In this document: positions 8,404 through 16,168 of the stretch, in pieces
Numbering within the stretch: position 1 is the first letter of the stretch
Layout: each line of letters opens with the position of its first letter
Source: Proteiniclasticum ruminis DSM 24773
GTDB taxonomy: Bacteria > Bacillota > Clostridia > Clostridiales > Clostridiaceae
Length of the DNA stretch: 64,000 nt
Assembly: GCF_000701905.1 (NCBI RefSeq)
Contig: NZ_JNKC01000001.1
Location: forward strand, 1-64,000
Direction: 5' to 3'
Translations under genes and position numbers: made by a program
Notes under the pieces: generated by a model
What the model was told of the DNA's origin: nothing
Seen by the model: only the letters and a program-made list of their open reading frames with translations
The model's database searches: none

Positions 8404-9040
8404 ACTGTCCTGTGACAATATATACGGTCCATTCACAGATATTCGTTGCATGATCCCCATTTCTCTCAAGGTATTTCAGCACAAACTGAAGCTCTCCGGC
8501 TAAGCGAAGAAGAGTTGGGTCATTTTGGGCTTTATCATAGAGTTTCCCAATGGACTCCGTTGTCAAACGGTCAATCTCATCATCCATCTTCGTCAGTTCC
8601 TGTGCCTTTTCATGGTCTTTGGCCACAAATGAATCCAACGACTCAGAGATGAACTTCATGACAAGTCTTGAGATTTCGATGAGGTCCTCGTTAATCACAT
8701 CCGTCAGGATATCTTTGTTCTTCAGGGTAATCTCTGCAATGTCCTTCGCATGATCCCCCATACGTTCCAGGTCTGTGACAATCTTGATGACAGTGAAAAT
8801 ATTACGTAGGTCTGAAGCCACTGGTCCTTGGGTTGCGATAAGACGGATGGCCTCATCCTCAATGGATCTCATAAGGTCATTGATCTGCACATCTTCTCTG
8901 ATCAGGAGTTCTGCGAGCTTCATATCTTTTTCGGTTAATGCTCTGATCGCTCTTTTGATCTGTGTTTCCACTAAGAAACCCATCCGAAGGAGATTGTTGT
9001 TCATATGGCTTATGGTAAGTTCAATATTGCTTAATGTCAT
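8387..9040 (-). CDS. phoU: Phosphate signalling/transport regulator PhoU
   Basis: 217 residues from ATG 9040, which has AAAGGAG 8 nt upstream. Two repeats of the three-helix PhoU domain with metal-binding motifs E(R)MGDHAKDI (first repeat) and ERNGDHATNI (second). PhoU links the Pst transporter to the PhoR kinase and represses the Pho response when phosphate is plentiful. It is the last gene of pstSCAB-phoU, 13 bp after pstB. Confidence 0.95.
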   Translation of the reverse strand: MTLSNIELTISHMNNNLLRMGFLVETQIKRAIRALTEKDMKLAELLIREDVQINDLMRSIEDEAIRLIATQGPVASDLRNIFTVIKIVTDLERMGDHAKDIAEITLKNKDILTDVINEDLIEISRLVMKFISESLDSFVAKDHEKAQELTKMDDEIDRLTTESIGKLYDKAQNDPTLLRLAGELQFVLKYLERNGDHATNICEWTVYIVTGQFRELN

Positions 9041-9053
9041 TTCATTTTCTCCT

Positions 9054-9818
9054 TTAACCAAATCTTCCGGTGATATAATCATCTGTACGCTTGTCACGGG
9101 GGTTCGTGAACAGATTCTTCGTATCCCCATACTCAATCATCTCTCCCATCAGGAAAAAAGCGGTACGGTCTGATATTCTTGCCGCTTGCTGCATAGAATG
9201 TGTCACGATGACGATGGTGTAATCATTTTTCAAATCTTCCATAAGTTCTTCAATCTTTGCAGTTGCAATCGGATCCAACGCCGATGTCGGCTCATCCATG
9301 AGAATCACATCCGGCTGCACAGCCAATGCTCTTGCAATACATAGCCTCTGCTGCTGGCCTCCGGATAGTCCGTAGGCATTGTCATGGAGTCTGTCTTTCA
9401 CTTCATTCCACAGTGCTGCGCCTTTCAGACTCTTTTCCGCAATCTCCATGAGCAGATTCTTATCTTTCAGGCCATGAATCTTAGGCGCATAAAGCACATT
9501 TTCAAGAATCGACTTCGGAAAAGGATTAGGTTTTTGAAACACCATGCCTACTTGAGTTCTCAGCTCTTCAACCCGGATTTCCTTATCGAAAATATCTTTC
9601 CCGTGGTATAGTATCTGACCTTCAGTTCTAACAATCGGAATGTTTTCCACCATTCTGTTCAGTGTCTTGATAAAAGTAGATTTTCCGCATCCAGACGGTC
9701 CGATGATGGCTGTAACTTCATTCTTGTATATATCGAGATTAATCTTCTTCAGCGCCTGGTCCTTGCCATACCACAGGTCAAGATTCTTCACCTCAAAGAC
9801 AGTATCTTTGTTTTCCAT
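9054..9818 (-). CDS. pstB: Phosphate ABC transporter ATP-binding protein PstB
   Basis: 254 residues, full length. Walker [10 protein letters not shown] (near residue 40), signature LSGGQQQRL, Walker [13 protein letters not shown] and H-loop VTHSM are all intact. PstB energises high-affinity phosphate import through PstC/PstA in the cytoplasmic membrane. It lies 17 bp after pstA. Confidence 0.97.
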   Translation of the reverse strand: MENKDTVFEVKNLDLWYGKDQALKKINLDIYKNEVTAIIGPSGCGKSTFIKTLNRMVENIPIVRTEGQILYHGKDIFDKEIRVEELRTQVGMVFQKPNPFPKSILENVLYAPKIHGLKDKNLLMEIAEKSLKGAALWNEVKDRLHDNAYGLSGGQQQRLCIARALAVQPDVILMDEPTSALDPIATAKIEELMEDLKNDYTIVIVTHSMQQAARISDRTAFFLMGEMIEYGDTKNLFTNPRDKRTDDYITGRFG

Positions 9819-9835
9819 GTTTCGTATGCCTCCTG

Positions 9836-10768
9836 TTAAAATTTCTTTTCAAAGCGATTTCTGATGTAGATGGCAATGGAGTTCATAAAGAACAGGACCA
9901 GCAGAAGAACCACTATTGTTGCAGCTGCCAGATTCGCATATTCTGGTGTAAGAACGGTATCCAATGTCCAATAATAAATCTGTATGGGCAGCGTAGTGAA
10001 ATCATCCATGACGCTTCCCGGAACTTTCATGATCAGAGTGGGAATCCCCAAGACCACCAGCGGAGCCGTTTCTCCAATGGCTCTGGAGATGCCAAGGATA
10101 AAGCCCGTGAGCATCCCCGGAAGGGCAACGGGAATGACAACTTTACTTACAGTTGTCCACTTGTCTGCTCCCAGTGCATAGGAGGCTTCCCGCAAATATC
10201 CTGGCACAGCTTTCAAGGATTCCTGGGCTGAAACCACCACAATAGGAAGTACCAGCAGTGACATTGTAAGTCCTCCTGCCAGAATACTGCCACCCAATCC
10301 CAGCAGCCTGGAAAAAACAGCAAGCCCTAGAAGCCCGAATATGACAGAGGGAACACTTGCCAGGTTGCTGAGATTGATATTGATAAAATGTTTGAACTTT
10401 CCTGGCTTGGCATATTCTTCCAAATAAATAGCCGTAGAAACCCCAAGCACAAATGTCACAGGAACAACAATCATCATCATATAGACTGTCCCGATAATAG
10501 CGCCATAAATTCCTGCTTTTTCAGGGAAGATTGAGAGATTTCCAGTAACAAAATCCCAGTCAAGCCATCCTCTTGCATCTCTGAAAATATCTAGTAGAAG
10601 AAACACCAAAACCAGTAGAGCGGATACCACGAGCAAACCGAAGATCCTCTTCAGGGTTTCGCTGAGCCGTACACGCCTTTTGATCTGAGCCGGATTGGCT
10701 TTAAACACTTTTTTTACAGGTGATGCATTTTTTTGAGCATCCAGTTTTGCTGTTTTATTCATTTCCAT
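9836..10768 (-). CDS. pstA: Phosphate ABC transporter permease PstA
   Basis: 310 residues with six hydrophobic segments and the EAA-type loop ([25 protein letters not shown]). The basic N-terminal extension of about 35 residues is longer than in many PstA proteins. It begins 1 bp after the pstC stop, indicating coupling, and forms the channel with PstC. Confidence 0.95.
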   Translation of the reverse strand: MEMNKTAKLDAQKNASPVKKVFKANPAQIKRRVRLSETLKRIFGLLVVSALLVLVFLLLDIFRDARGWLDWDFVTGNLSIFPEKAGIYGAIIGTVYMMMIVVPVTFVLGVSTAIYLEEYAKPGKFKHFININLSNLASVPSVIFGLLGLAVFSRLLGLGGSILAGGLTMSLLVLPIVVVSAQESLKAVPGYLREASYALGADKWTTVSKVVIPVALPGMLTGFILGISRAIGETAPLVVLGIPTLIMKVPGSVMDDFTTLPIQIYYWTLDTVLTPEYANLAAATIVVLLLVLFFMNSIAIYIRNRFEKKF

Positions 10769-10769
10769 G

Positions 10770-11693
10770 CTAATATGCCTCCCTGTATTTCTTTGAGATG
10801 TAATGTGCCAGCTGGTTCATCCCCATGGTAAATACAAAAAGGAGAAGTCCAACAGCATATAAACTGTAATACCCCGTGGTCCCGCTGGCTGCATCTCCGC
10901 TGGTAAATTCCACGATATAGCTTGTCATGGTCTGCATGGATCTTGTGATGTCGAGTGTAAATGCTTTAGAACTTCCACTGGCTATGGTCACAATCATTGT
11001 TTCACCGATGGCACGGGAAATTCCCAAAACAATGGAAGACAAAATCCCTGAAATTGCAGCTGGAATCACCACTTTAAAAGCTACTTCCAGCTTTGTGGAA
11101 CCCAATCCCAAGGCTCCTTCTTTCATGATTTCAGGAACAGCATTCATAGCATCTTCAGAAAGTGAAGCGACCATGGGAATAATCATGATCCCCATGACAA
11201 TACCAGGACTCAGCGCATTCTTTGCTTCCAGTGAAGGAATGAGATTCATAAGAAGAGGCGTAACAAAAGAGTATGCAAAAAACCCGTATACGATGGTCGG
11301 AATACCTGCCAGAACTTCCAGCATTGGTTTCACCACTTTTCTTACCCTTTGAGAAGCAAACTGACTCAGATAAATTGCAGCTGCAAGGCCTACTGGTACC
11401 GCTACCATCATCGCAATCAAGGATGTGGTGATGGTTCCAACAAAGAGTGGAATAAACCCAAACCTCGGATTTTTATTGAGTGGTGCAAGGTCCGTACTGA
11501 AAACCTCACCAATGGGGACTGCACTGAAAAATCGGAATGCATCCGTGATTAGAGTGATCACAATACCGAAGGTCGTGAACACAGAAATAAGTGCCATGGT
11601 CAGGAGAAAAGCTGGAACAATTTTATCCATGACATAATTCTTCTCTTTGATTTTCTTCTGAATGAGTTCCCGTACTTTAGTTTCTTTTTCCAT
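10770..11693 (-). CDS. pstC: Phosphate ABC transporter permease PstC
   Basis: 307 residues, six membrane segments, EAA loop (EGALGLGSTKLEVAFKVVIPAAISG) and the ISRAIGETM segment shared by PstC/PstA. It follows pstS after 92 bp containing a hairpin and precedes pstA. Confidence 0.95.
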   Translation of the reverse strand: MEKETKVRELIQKKIKEKNYVMDKIVPAFLLTMALISVFTTFGIVITLITDAFRFFSAVPIGEVFSTDLAPLNKNPRFGFIPLFVGTITTSLIAMMVAVPVGLAAAIYLSQFASQRVRKVVKPMLEVLAGIPTIVYGFFAYSFVTPLLMNLIPSLEAKNALSPGIVMGIMIIPMVASLSEDAMNAVPEIMKEGALGLGSTKLEVAFKVVIPAAISGILSSIVLGISRAIGETMIVTIASGSSKAFTLDITRSMQTMTSYIVEFTSGDAASGTTGYYSLYAVGLLLFVFTMGMNQLAHYISKKYREAY

Positions 11694-11736
11694 AGGATGT
11701 TATCTCCTCATTGCAAACTTTTTGAACGCAAGTATA

Positions 11737-11759
11737 AGATGAGAGGCATGCTCTCATCT
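11737..11759 (-). promoter_or_regulatory. Intercistronic hairpin between pstS and pstC
   Basis: Perfect 9-bp stem (AGATGAGAG / CTCTCATCT) with a 5-nt loop and no good T-run. Such hairpins after a binding-protein gene usually protect the upstream message or partly terminate, giving more binding protein than permease. Confidence 0.6.
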
Positions 11760-11785
11760 GAATACTTGACATTTGCTTGTTTTCT

Positions 11786-12811
11786 TTATTTCAGACCTTC
11801 AAGAATGGTTTTGTATTCTGCATGCTTTTCAGCTGGAATTGGTGCGAAACCATTGTCTCCTGAAAGCTTTGAAGCTCCTTCTTCTGAAATGACATACAGT
11901 GCATAATCAAGAATCGCTGGATTTTCTTTCGCTTTGTCCAGATCAAGATAGGTGTAGACAAGCCTTGTGAAACCAGCATATTCGAGGTCTGAACCGATGG
12001 TGTCGAGAGATGGTGCCACAGCCCCATTTCCAAAGTCCACCTTTACCGCAGTCAGTTTATCTGTATTTGAAGCGTAGTATCCATATCCAAAGAACGCTAT
12101 GGCGTTCTTATTTTTTGACACAAGATCCACCAGGGTAGAGTATTCTTGTTGCAGATTCACATTGGATACCATATCCTGCTCATCTAAAATCACTTCGTAG
12201 AAAAATTCGTATGTTCCGTGATTCTCATTGGGACCAAAGAATTTGATCTCTTCTTTAGGCCATTCAGCTCTGATATCAGACCACAGCACTTTGTCATCAG
12301 ATTTGTACTTTCCTGAAATGTACATATTGATAATTTCTTCTTGTGTCATCTCTGTAGCCCAGGTATTTTCCTTGTTGATGACCATGGTCAGTCCATCATA
12401 TGCAAGCTCAATCTCAAGAACATTCTCTCCCATTTTCTTACCAGCTGCTTCAAGCTCTTGAACTTCAGCATCCTTAATTTTTCTGGATGCATCTGCAAAA
12501 TCAAGTTCTCCAGCAATGAATTTCTTCAGTCCAGCGCTGGATCCTGCTCTTCCAACCTGAACACTTACACCAGGCTGTTCATTAACCATGTAATTCTCTG
12601 CGATATTTGCCATCAATGGATAAACGGTTCCGGATCCATCTACGATGACGGAGCCTTCCAGCTCTTCACCTGCTGGTGCTTCTGTTCCAGGGGTTTCTGT
12701 TCCAGGGGTTTCTGTTCCAGGGGTTTCTGGTGTCTCCTCTTTCGCACCGCAAGCAGCAAACATGGCTACCACAGTCAAGGATGTAATAATTCCCATTAAT
12801 TTCTTGTTCAT
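11786..12811 (-). CDS. pstS: Phosphate-binding lipoprotein PstS
   Basis: 341 residues. Lipobox VAMFAAC places the lipidated cysteine near residue 21, followed by a Thr/Pro/Glu-rich spacer (residues ~25-45) made of the five-residue unit PGTET repeated in tandem, then a PBP domain beginning VDGSGTVYPL, with the phosphate-binding RAGSSAGLKKF and ADASR segments. It captures phosphate outside the membrane for PstCAB. First gene of the operon, behind a PHO box and a TATAAT -10 element. Confidence 0.95.
   Translation of the reverse strand: MNKKLMGIITSLTVVAMFAACGAKEETPETPGTETPGTETPGTEAPAGEELEGSVIVDGSGTVYPLMANIAENYMVNEQPGVSVQVGRAGSSAGLKKFIAGELDFADASRKIKDAEVQELEAAGKKMGENVLEIELAYDGLTMVINKENTWATEMTQEEIINMYISGKYKSDDKVLWSDIRAEWPKEEIKFFGPNENHGTYEFFYEVILDEQDMVSNVNLQQEYSTLVDLVSKNKNAIAFFGYGYYASNTDKLTAVKVDFGNGAVAPSLDTIGSDLEYAGFTRLVYTYLDLDKAKENPAILDYALYVISEEGASKLSGDNGFAPIPAEKHAEYKTILEGLK
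12681..12725. repeat. Three exact 15-bp tandem repeats in the pstS linker
   Basis: The unit TCTGTTCCAGGGGTT occurs three times in a row. It encodes the PGTET linker repeats, so copy-number change would alter linker length in frame. Confidence 0.9.
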
Positions 12812-12874
12812 TTTCTTCCTCCTAAGTAATATCTTACTTTTTATCAGGCATCTACTTCATACCTCACATTTTCA

Positions 12875-12928
12875 ATTATAGGAGATGATTGTTTTGGATT
12901 GTTTGTATCCATGTTATGCTCTTGTTAA
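12875..12928 (-). promoter_or_regulatory. PHO box and -10 element of pstS
   Basis: Read on the minus strand, TTAACA-like hexamers recur at exactly 11-bp spacing: TTAACA (12923-12928), ATAACA (12912-12917), ACAAAC (12901-12906) and AAAACA (12890-12895), followed 9 bp later by TATAAT (12875-12880) and no -35. This is the layout of PhoP-activated promoters of Gram-positive bacteria (TTAACA-N5 repeats). Confidence 0.7.
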
Positions 12929-13015
12929 AAGCTCAGTGGAGTTTTCCCAAGCTTCAGACGTATGGTTTCGGCCGTTTTGTGCATCCTCTATCCATACATA
13001 CCTATTTAAAAGGAC

Positions 13016-13059
13016 AAAAAAAACTGCAAGATCATCTTCTGATAATCTTACAGTTTTTT
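13016..13059 (-). terminator. Terminator downstream of tRNA-fMet
   Basis: Long stem (AAAAAACTG.AAGAT.ATC / GAT.ATCTT.CAGTTTTTT) just after the tRNA 3' end, with T-rich tracts on both sides. Confidence 0.8.
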
Positions 13060-13062
13060 AAA

Positions 13063-13138
13063 TGGTAGCGGGGGCAGGACTTGAACCTGCGACCTTCGGG
13101 TTATGAGCCCGACGAGCTGCCAACTGCTCCACCCCGCG
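13063..13138 (-). tRNA. Initiator tRNA-fMet (CAT)
   Basis: 76 nt including encoded CCA. Anticodon CAT inside the stem TCGGGCTCATAACCCGA, whose three consecutive G-C pairs are the initiator hallmark, and an unpaired first base (C1 against A/T at position 72) with acceptor CGCGGGG. D arm GGAGCAGTTGGCAGCTC and T arm with GGTTCAAGTCC are intact. Confidence 0.96.
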
Positions 13139-13178
13139 ATAGGGTTCTTAGAAATGTCTTTTCCTTAAGAACATGTTC

Positions 13179-13207
13179 ATTATACCCCGGAACCATTGGT
13201 CTGTCAA
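13179..13207 (-). promoter_or_regulatory. Consensus promoter for tRNA-fMet
   Basis: TTGACA and TATAAT on the minus strand separated by exactly 17 bp, about 40 bp before the tRNA 5' end: a near-perfect sigma-A promoter. Confidence 0.85.
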
Positions 13208-13252
13208 CTTTTAAAGGGATCAATATTTTACACCGTCCCTCAAACCCTTGAT

Positions 13253-14248
13253 TTAAGCCTTTTTGATCAACGGAATCCCTTCTTGGACAAGGAAACATCG
13301 GACAAAATGATTCGGTGACACCTCCGATAATTCAGGCAGTTGACTATGGCATTTGTCTATTGCATAAGGACACCTGGTGGAAAATCTGCAGCCTTTTGGA
13401 AAATCAGAAGGATGCGGAACATATCCCTCAATGGCCTGCAGTTTCTCTTTTGGATTCCCTTGTCCCGGCATACACTCCATGAGCCCGATGGTGTATGGAT
13501 TCAAAGGATTCATGAAAATTTCGTTGGATGAAGCTTTCTCCATGACTTTACCGCAGTACATAACGCAAACATCATGAGCCATATCCTTCACCACTCCAAG
13601 ATCATGTGTGTTTAAGATCATAGCCATTTTCTGCTCTTTCTGGAGTTTCTTAAGAAGATCCAGAATTTCAGCCTGAATCGTCACATCTAGTGCCGTGGTT
13701 GGTTCATCTGCGATCAGAATCTTTGGATTGCACGCAATGGCCATGGCAATCATAATACGTTGTCTCATACCGCCACTGAACTTGCTTGGAAGATCCATGA
13801 ATCTTTCTTGCGCATCAGAAATTCCAACATCCTCCATGAGCTGCAGCGTCTTTTTTCGGTTCTCCTTCTTGCTCCCCTTCTTATGGATCAGCAAAGCTTC
13901 CTCGATCTGTTTCCCCACGGGGATAAGAGGATTTAGCGTGGACATGGGATCCTGATAAATCATCGCAATCTCATTTCCTCTGATTTTTTGCATATCTCTT
14001 TCTTTCATCTTCAATAAATCCCGTGAAGAAGCATTTCCATAAAGAGCTTCCCCTTGAAGCACTTTCCCCGGTTTATCCACCAATCCCATGATGCTGAGTA
14101 CTAAGACGCTCTTACCACTTCCTGATTCTCCGATTATCGCCAGGGTTTTGTTCTCTTCTAGGGTAAAACTTACATCATCTACTGCAGGGAGCTCCTCACC
14201 ATCAAGATAAAAATAGGTCTTAATATTGTTCACTGTCAATAATGCCAT
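13253..14248 (-). CDS. Oligopeptide/dipeptide ABC transporter ATPase (DppD/OppD type)
   Basis: 331 residues. Walker [11 protein letters not shown]-loop, signature FSGGMRQRIMIAMA, Walker B ILIADEPTTALD and the C-terminal OppD/DppD extension (…HPSDFPKGCRFSTRCPYAIDKC…), which in the family holds a [4Fe-4S]-type Cys cluster. Last gene of a four-gene operon that has two ATPases and two permeases but no binding protein. 'Peptide' is the family default; the substrate is not shown by the sequence. Confidence 0.9.
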   Translation of the reverse strand: MALLTVNNIKTYFYLDGEELPAVDDVSFTLEENKTLAIIGESGSGKSVLVLSIMGLVDKPGKVLQGEALYGNASSRDLLKMKERDMQKIRGNEIAMIYQDPMSTLNPLIPVGKQIEEALLIHKKGSKKENRKKTLQLMEDVGISDAQERFMDLPSKFSGGMRQRIMIAMAIACNPKILIADEPTTALDVTIQAEILDLLKKLQKEQKMAMILNTHDLGVVKDMAHDVCVMYCGKVMEKASSNEIFMNPLNPYTIGLMECMPGQGNPKEKLQAIEGYVPHPSDFPKGCRFSTRCPYAIDKCHSQLPELSEVSPNHFVRCFLVQEGIPLIKKA

Positions 14249-14267
14249 CTTCTTCTCTCCTCTCTTT

Positions 14268-15206
14268 TTAGGACTCTTTACTTTTAATCAGCAATTCTTT
14301 CAAAAGATTGAACATAAATAGGATTGCAAAATAGAGGACAGCCATGACCGTCATGAAATAGCTGAACGCAATCCCCCCCATGACGGGGTCTATTCTCTGG
14401 GAAGTGTAGAAATTTATCATTTCATAGCCTATCCCACGATAATAGAACAGTCTTTCTACAATGATAAGACTGGAGAAAAAGAGAGCAAGAATTGTTGGAA
14501 ATACCGAGAGTATCTCATAGAATATGCTCTTCAGCAGATGGTTTTTGATGATTCTCATCCGCGAGCAGCCTTTTCCTCTGGCCGCAAGGACATAGGGCTT
14601 TGAAAACCCTTCCTCAATTGCTGTCGCAGTCGTTCTGGCAATGTAAGCCGTGGGTAAAATTGAAATGGCCAGGATCGGATAAATAGCATTATACCAGTAC
14701 TGATCTCCTTTGAACTCGATGGGGCCAATGCCAAGAAAAGTGATCCCATTCTTGAACAGGTATAGAGCCAGCACCTGAACAAGACCAATGGATAGAATAT
14801 CAGGAATCGAAAGCGGTATCAGTGATTGGAGCATTTTAAAAGTCCCGGTCTGGTCATTCTTTCTGCTGTCCAGAATCCCTTTTGGTACACCGATTACCAC
14901 CGAAAGAATAATTCCAAAAAACAGCACAATGCCGCTTTTCCTGGCAGAGCGTTGAAAGATTTCTGCTACCGTTTCCCCCAGAATATCCACATCTCTGATT
15001 TCCCCTGTGAACACCATTCTGAAATTATTGGTGATGGACTCATAGATCTGGCTCCATGGCATATTGGGGCGATAACTTCCTTTCTCATAGAATATGTCGA
15101 AGTTCATGGGTATTCCTGTAAGAATGACAATGCTGACAATAATAAAGAATAGAAGAAGAACATTTCCCAGTATCGTCTTAATCAATTTCTTCTGTGCTAG
15201 ATTCAT
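14268..15206 (-). CDS. Peptide-type ABC transporter permease (DppB type)
   Basis: 312 residues with an N-terminal membrane segment, a short extracytoplasmic region and five further hydrophobic segments; the EAA loop appears as YVLAARGKGCSRMRIIKNHLL. The start overlaps the previous stop by one base and the stop is 20 bp before the DppD-type gene, so it is part of the same operon. It pairs with the unusual fused permease at the operon start. Confidence 0.88.
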   Translation of the reverse strand: MNLAQKKLIKTILGNVLLLFFIIVSIVILTGIPMNFDIFYEKGSYRPNMPWSQIYESITNNFRMVFTGEIRDVDILGETVAEIFQRSARKSGIVLFFGIILSVVIGVPKGILDSRKNDQTGTFKMLQSLIPLSIPDILSIGLVQVLALYLFKNGITFLGIGPIEFKGDQYWYNAIYPILAISILPTAYIARTTATAIEEGFSKPYVLAARGKGCSRMRIIKNHLLKSIFYEILSVFPTILALFFSSLIIVERLFYYRGIGYEMINFYTSQRIDPVMGGIAFSYFMTVMAVLYFAILFMFNLLKELLIKSKES

Positions 15207-16168
15207 CAGTCTCCCTCCTTATCCAGAAGATGGCAAGAAACCATTCTGTTTTTATATTCTTTCAGGATGGGGATTTCATTTCTGCAGATCTCCATGGCGA
15301 AGGGGCATCTGGTATGGAAAGAGCATCCAGATGGCATCCGGATCGCACTTGGGATCTCTCCTTTCAGTCTTCTCCGCTCAATTTGAGCCTCTTCTCCCTG
15401 CCCCGGAACTGCTGCTAAAAGAGCTTTGGTATAAGGGTGCATAGGATTTTCAAAAACTCCCTCTGCCTCTCCCATTTCCACGATTTTACCCAGATACATC
15501 ACAGCGACGCGGTCACTGACATGTTTGATCACGTGGAGATCGTGTGCTATGAATAAATAGGAAATACCAAGCTCCTTCTGAAGATCCATGGTAAGGTTGA
15601 GTATTTGAGACTGAACGGAAACATCCAGTGCTGAAACAGGTTCATCGCAAACGATGAATCGTGGTTTTGTCGCCAAAGCTCTAGCGATTCCGATTCTTTG
15701 TCTTTGGCCACCACTGAACTCATGAGGAAATTTTCTTGCAGATGCATGGTCCAGACCAACCATGTGGAGCAGCCTGTGAACTTCTTTCTTATACTCCAGA
15801 GGTGGCACAATCTTGTGGATTTGCAGTGGCTGCATCAGAATATCCTCCACTGTCATTTTGTAATCCAAAGCTGAATAAGGATTTTGAAAAACAATCTGGA
15901 GTTCTTTTCGAAGCTTTCTAAAGTCTCTGTCTGATATGGTACTGATGTCTTTACCTTCCAGAAGGATCTTCCCGGAAGTGGGCTCTAAAAGCCTCAGAAT
16001 GAGCCTTCCAGTCGTAGATTTCCCGCTGCCGGATTCCCCCACAAGTCCAAGGGTCTCCTGATCTCCAATGGAGAAACTGACACCATTCACAGCATGAACA
16101 TATTCTTCCTGACCCAGCAGACCACTTTTCACAACAAACTGCTTGCTCAGATTTTTCACTTCAATCAT
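15206..16168 (-). CDS. Oligopeptide/dipeptide ABC transporter ATPase (DppF/OppF type)
   Basis: 320 residues with Walker [12 protein letters not shown], signature [16 protein letters not shown], Walker [15 protein letters not shown] and the C-terminal OppF extension with its cysteine motif ([15 protein letters not shown]). It overlaps the fused permease gene by 4 bp (ATGA) and the DppB-type gene by one base, so translation is coupled. Confidence 0.9.
   Translation of the reverse strand: MIEVKNLSKQFVVKSGLLGQEEYVHAVNGVSFSIGDQETLGLVGESGSGKSTTGRLILRLLEPTSGKILLEGKDISTISDRDFRKLRKELQIVFQNPYSALDYKMTVEDILMQPLQIHKIVPPLEYKKEVHRLLHMVGLDHASARKFPHEFSGGQRQRIGIARALATKPRFIVCDEPVSALDVSVQSQILNLTMDLQKELGISYLFIAHDLHVIKHVSDRVAVMYLGKIVEMGEAEGVFENPMHPYTKALLAAVPGQGEEAQIERRRLKGEIPSAIRMPSGCSFHTRCPFAMEICRNEIPILKEYKNRMVSCHLLDKEGD

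Noticed and set aside
12671-12735. CRISPR-like array
   Set aside because: The 15-bp units are contiguous without spacers and translate to an in-frame protein linker.
12341-12799. Plus-strand frame with CSRGFCSRGF repeats opposite pstS
   Set aside because: The repeat is the reverse reading of the 15-bp linker repeats of pstS, not a separate repeat protein.
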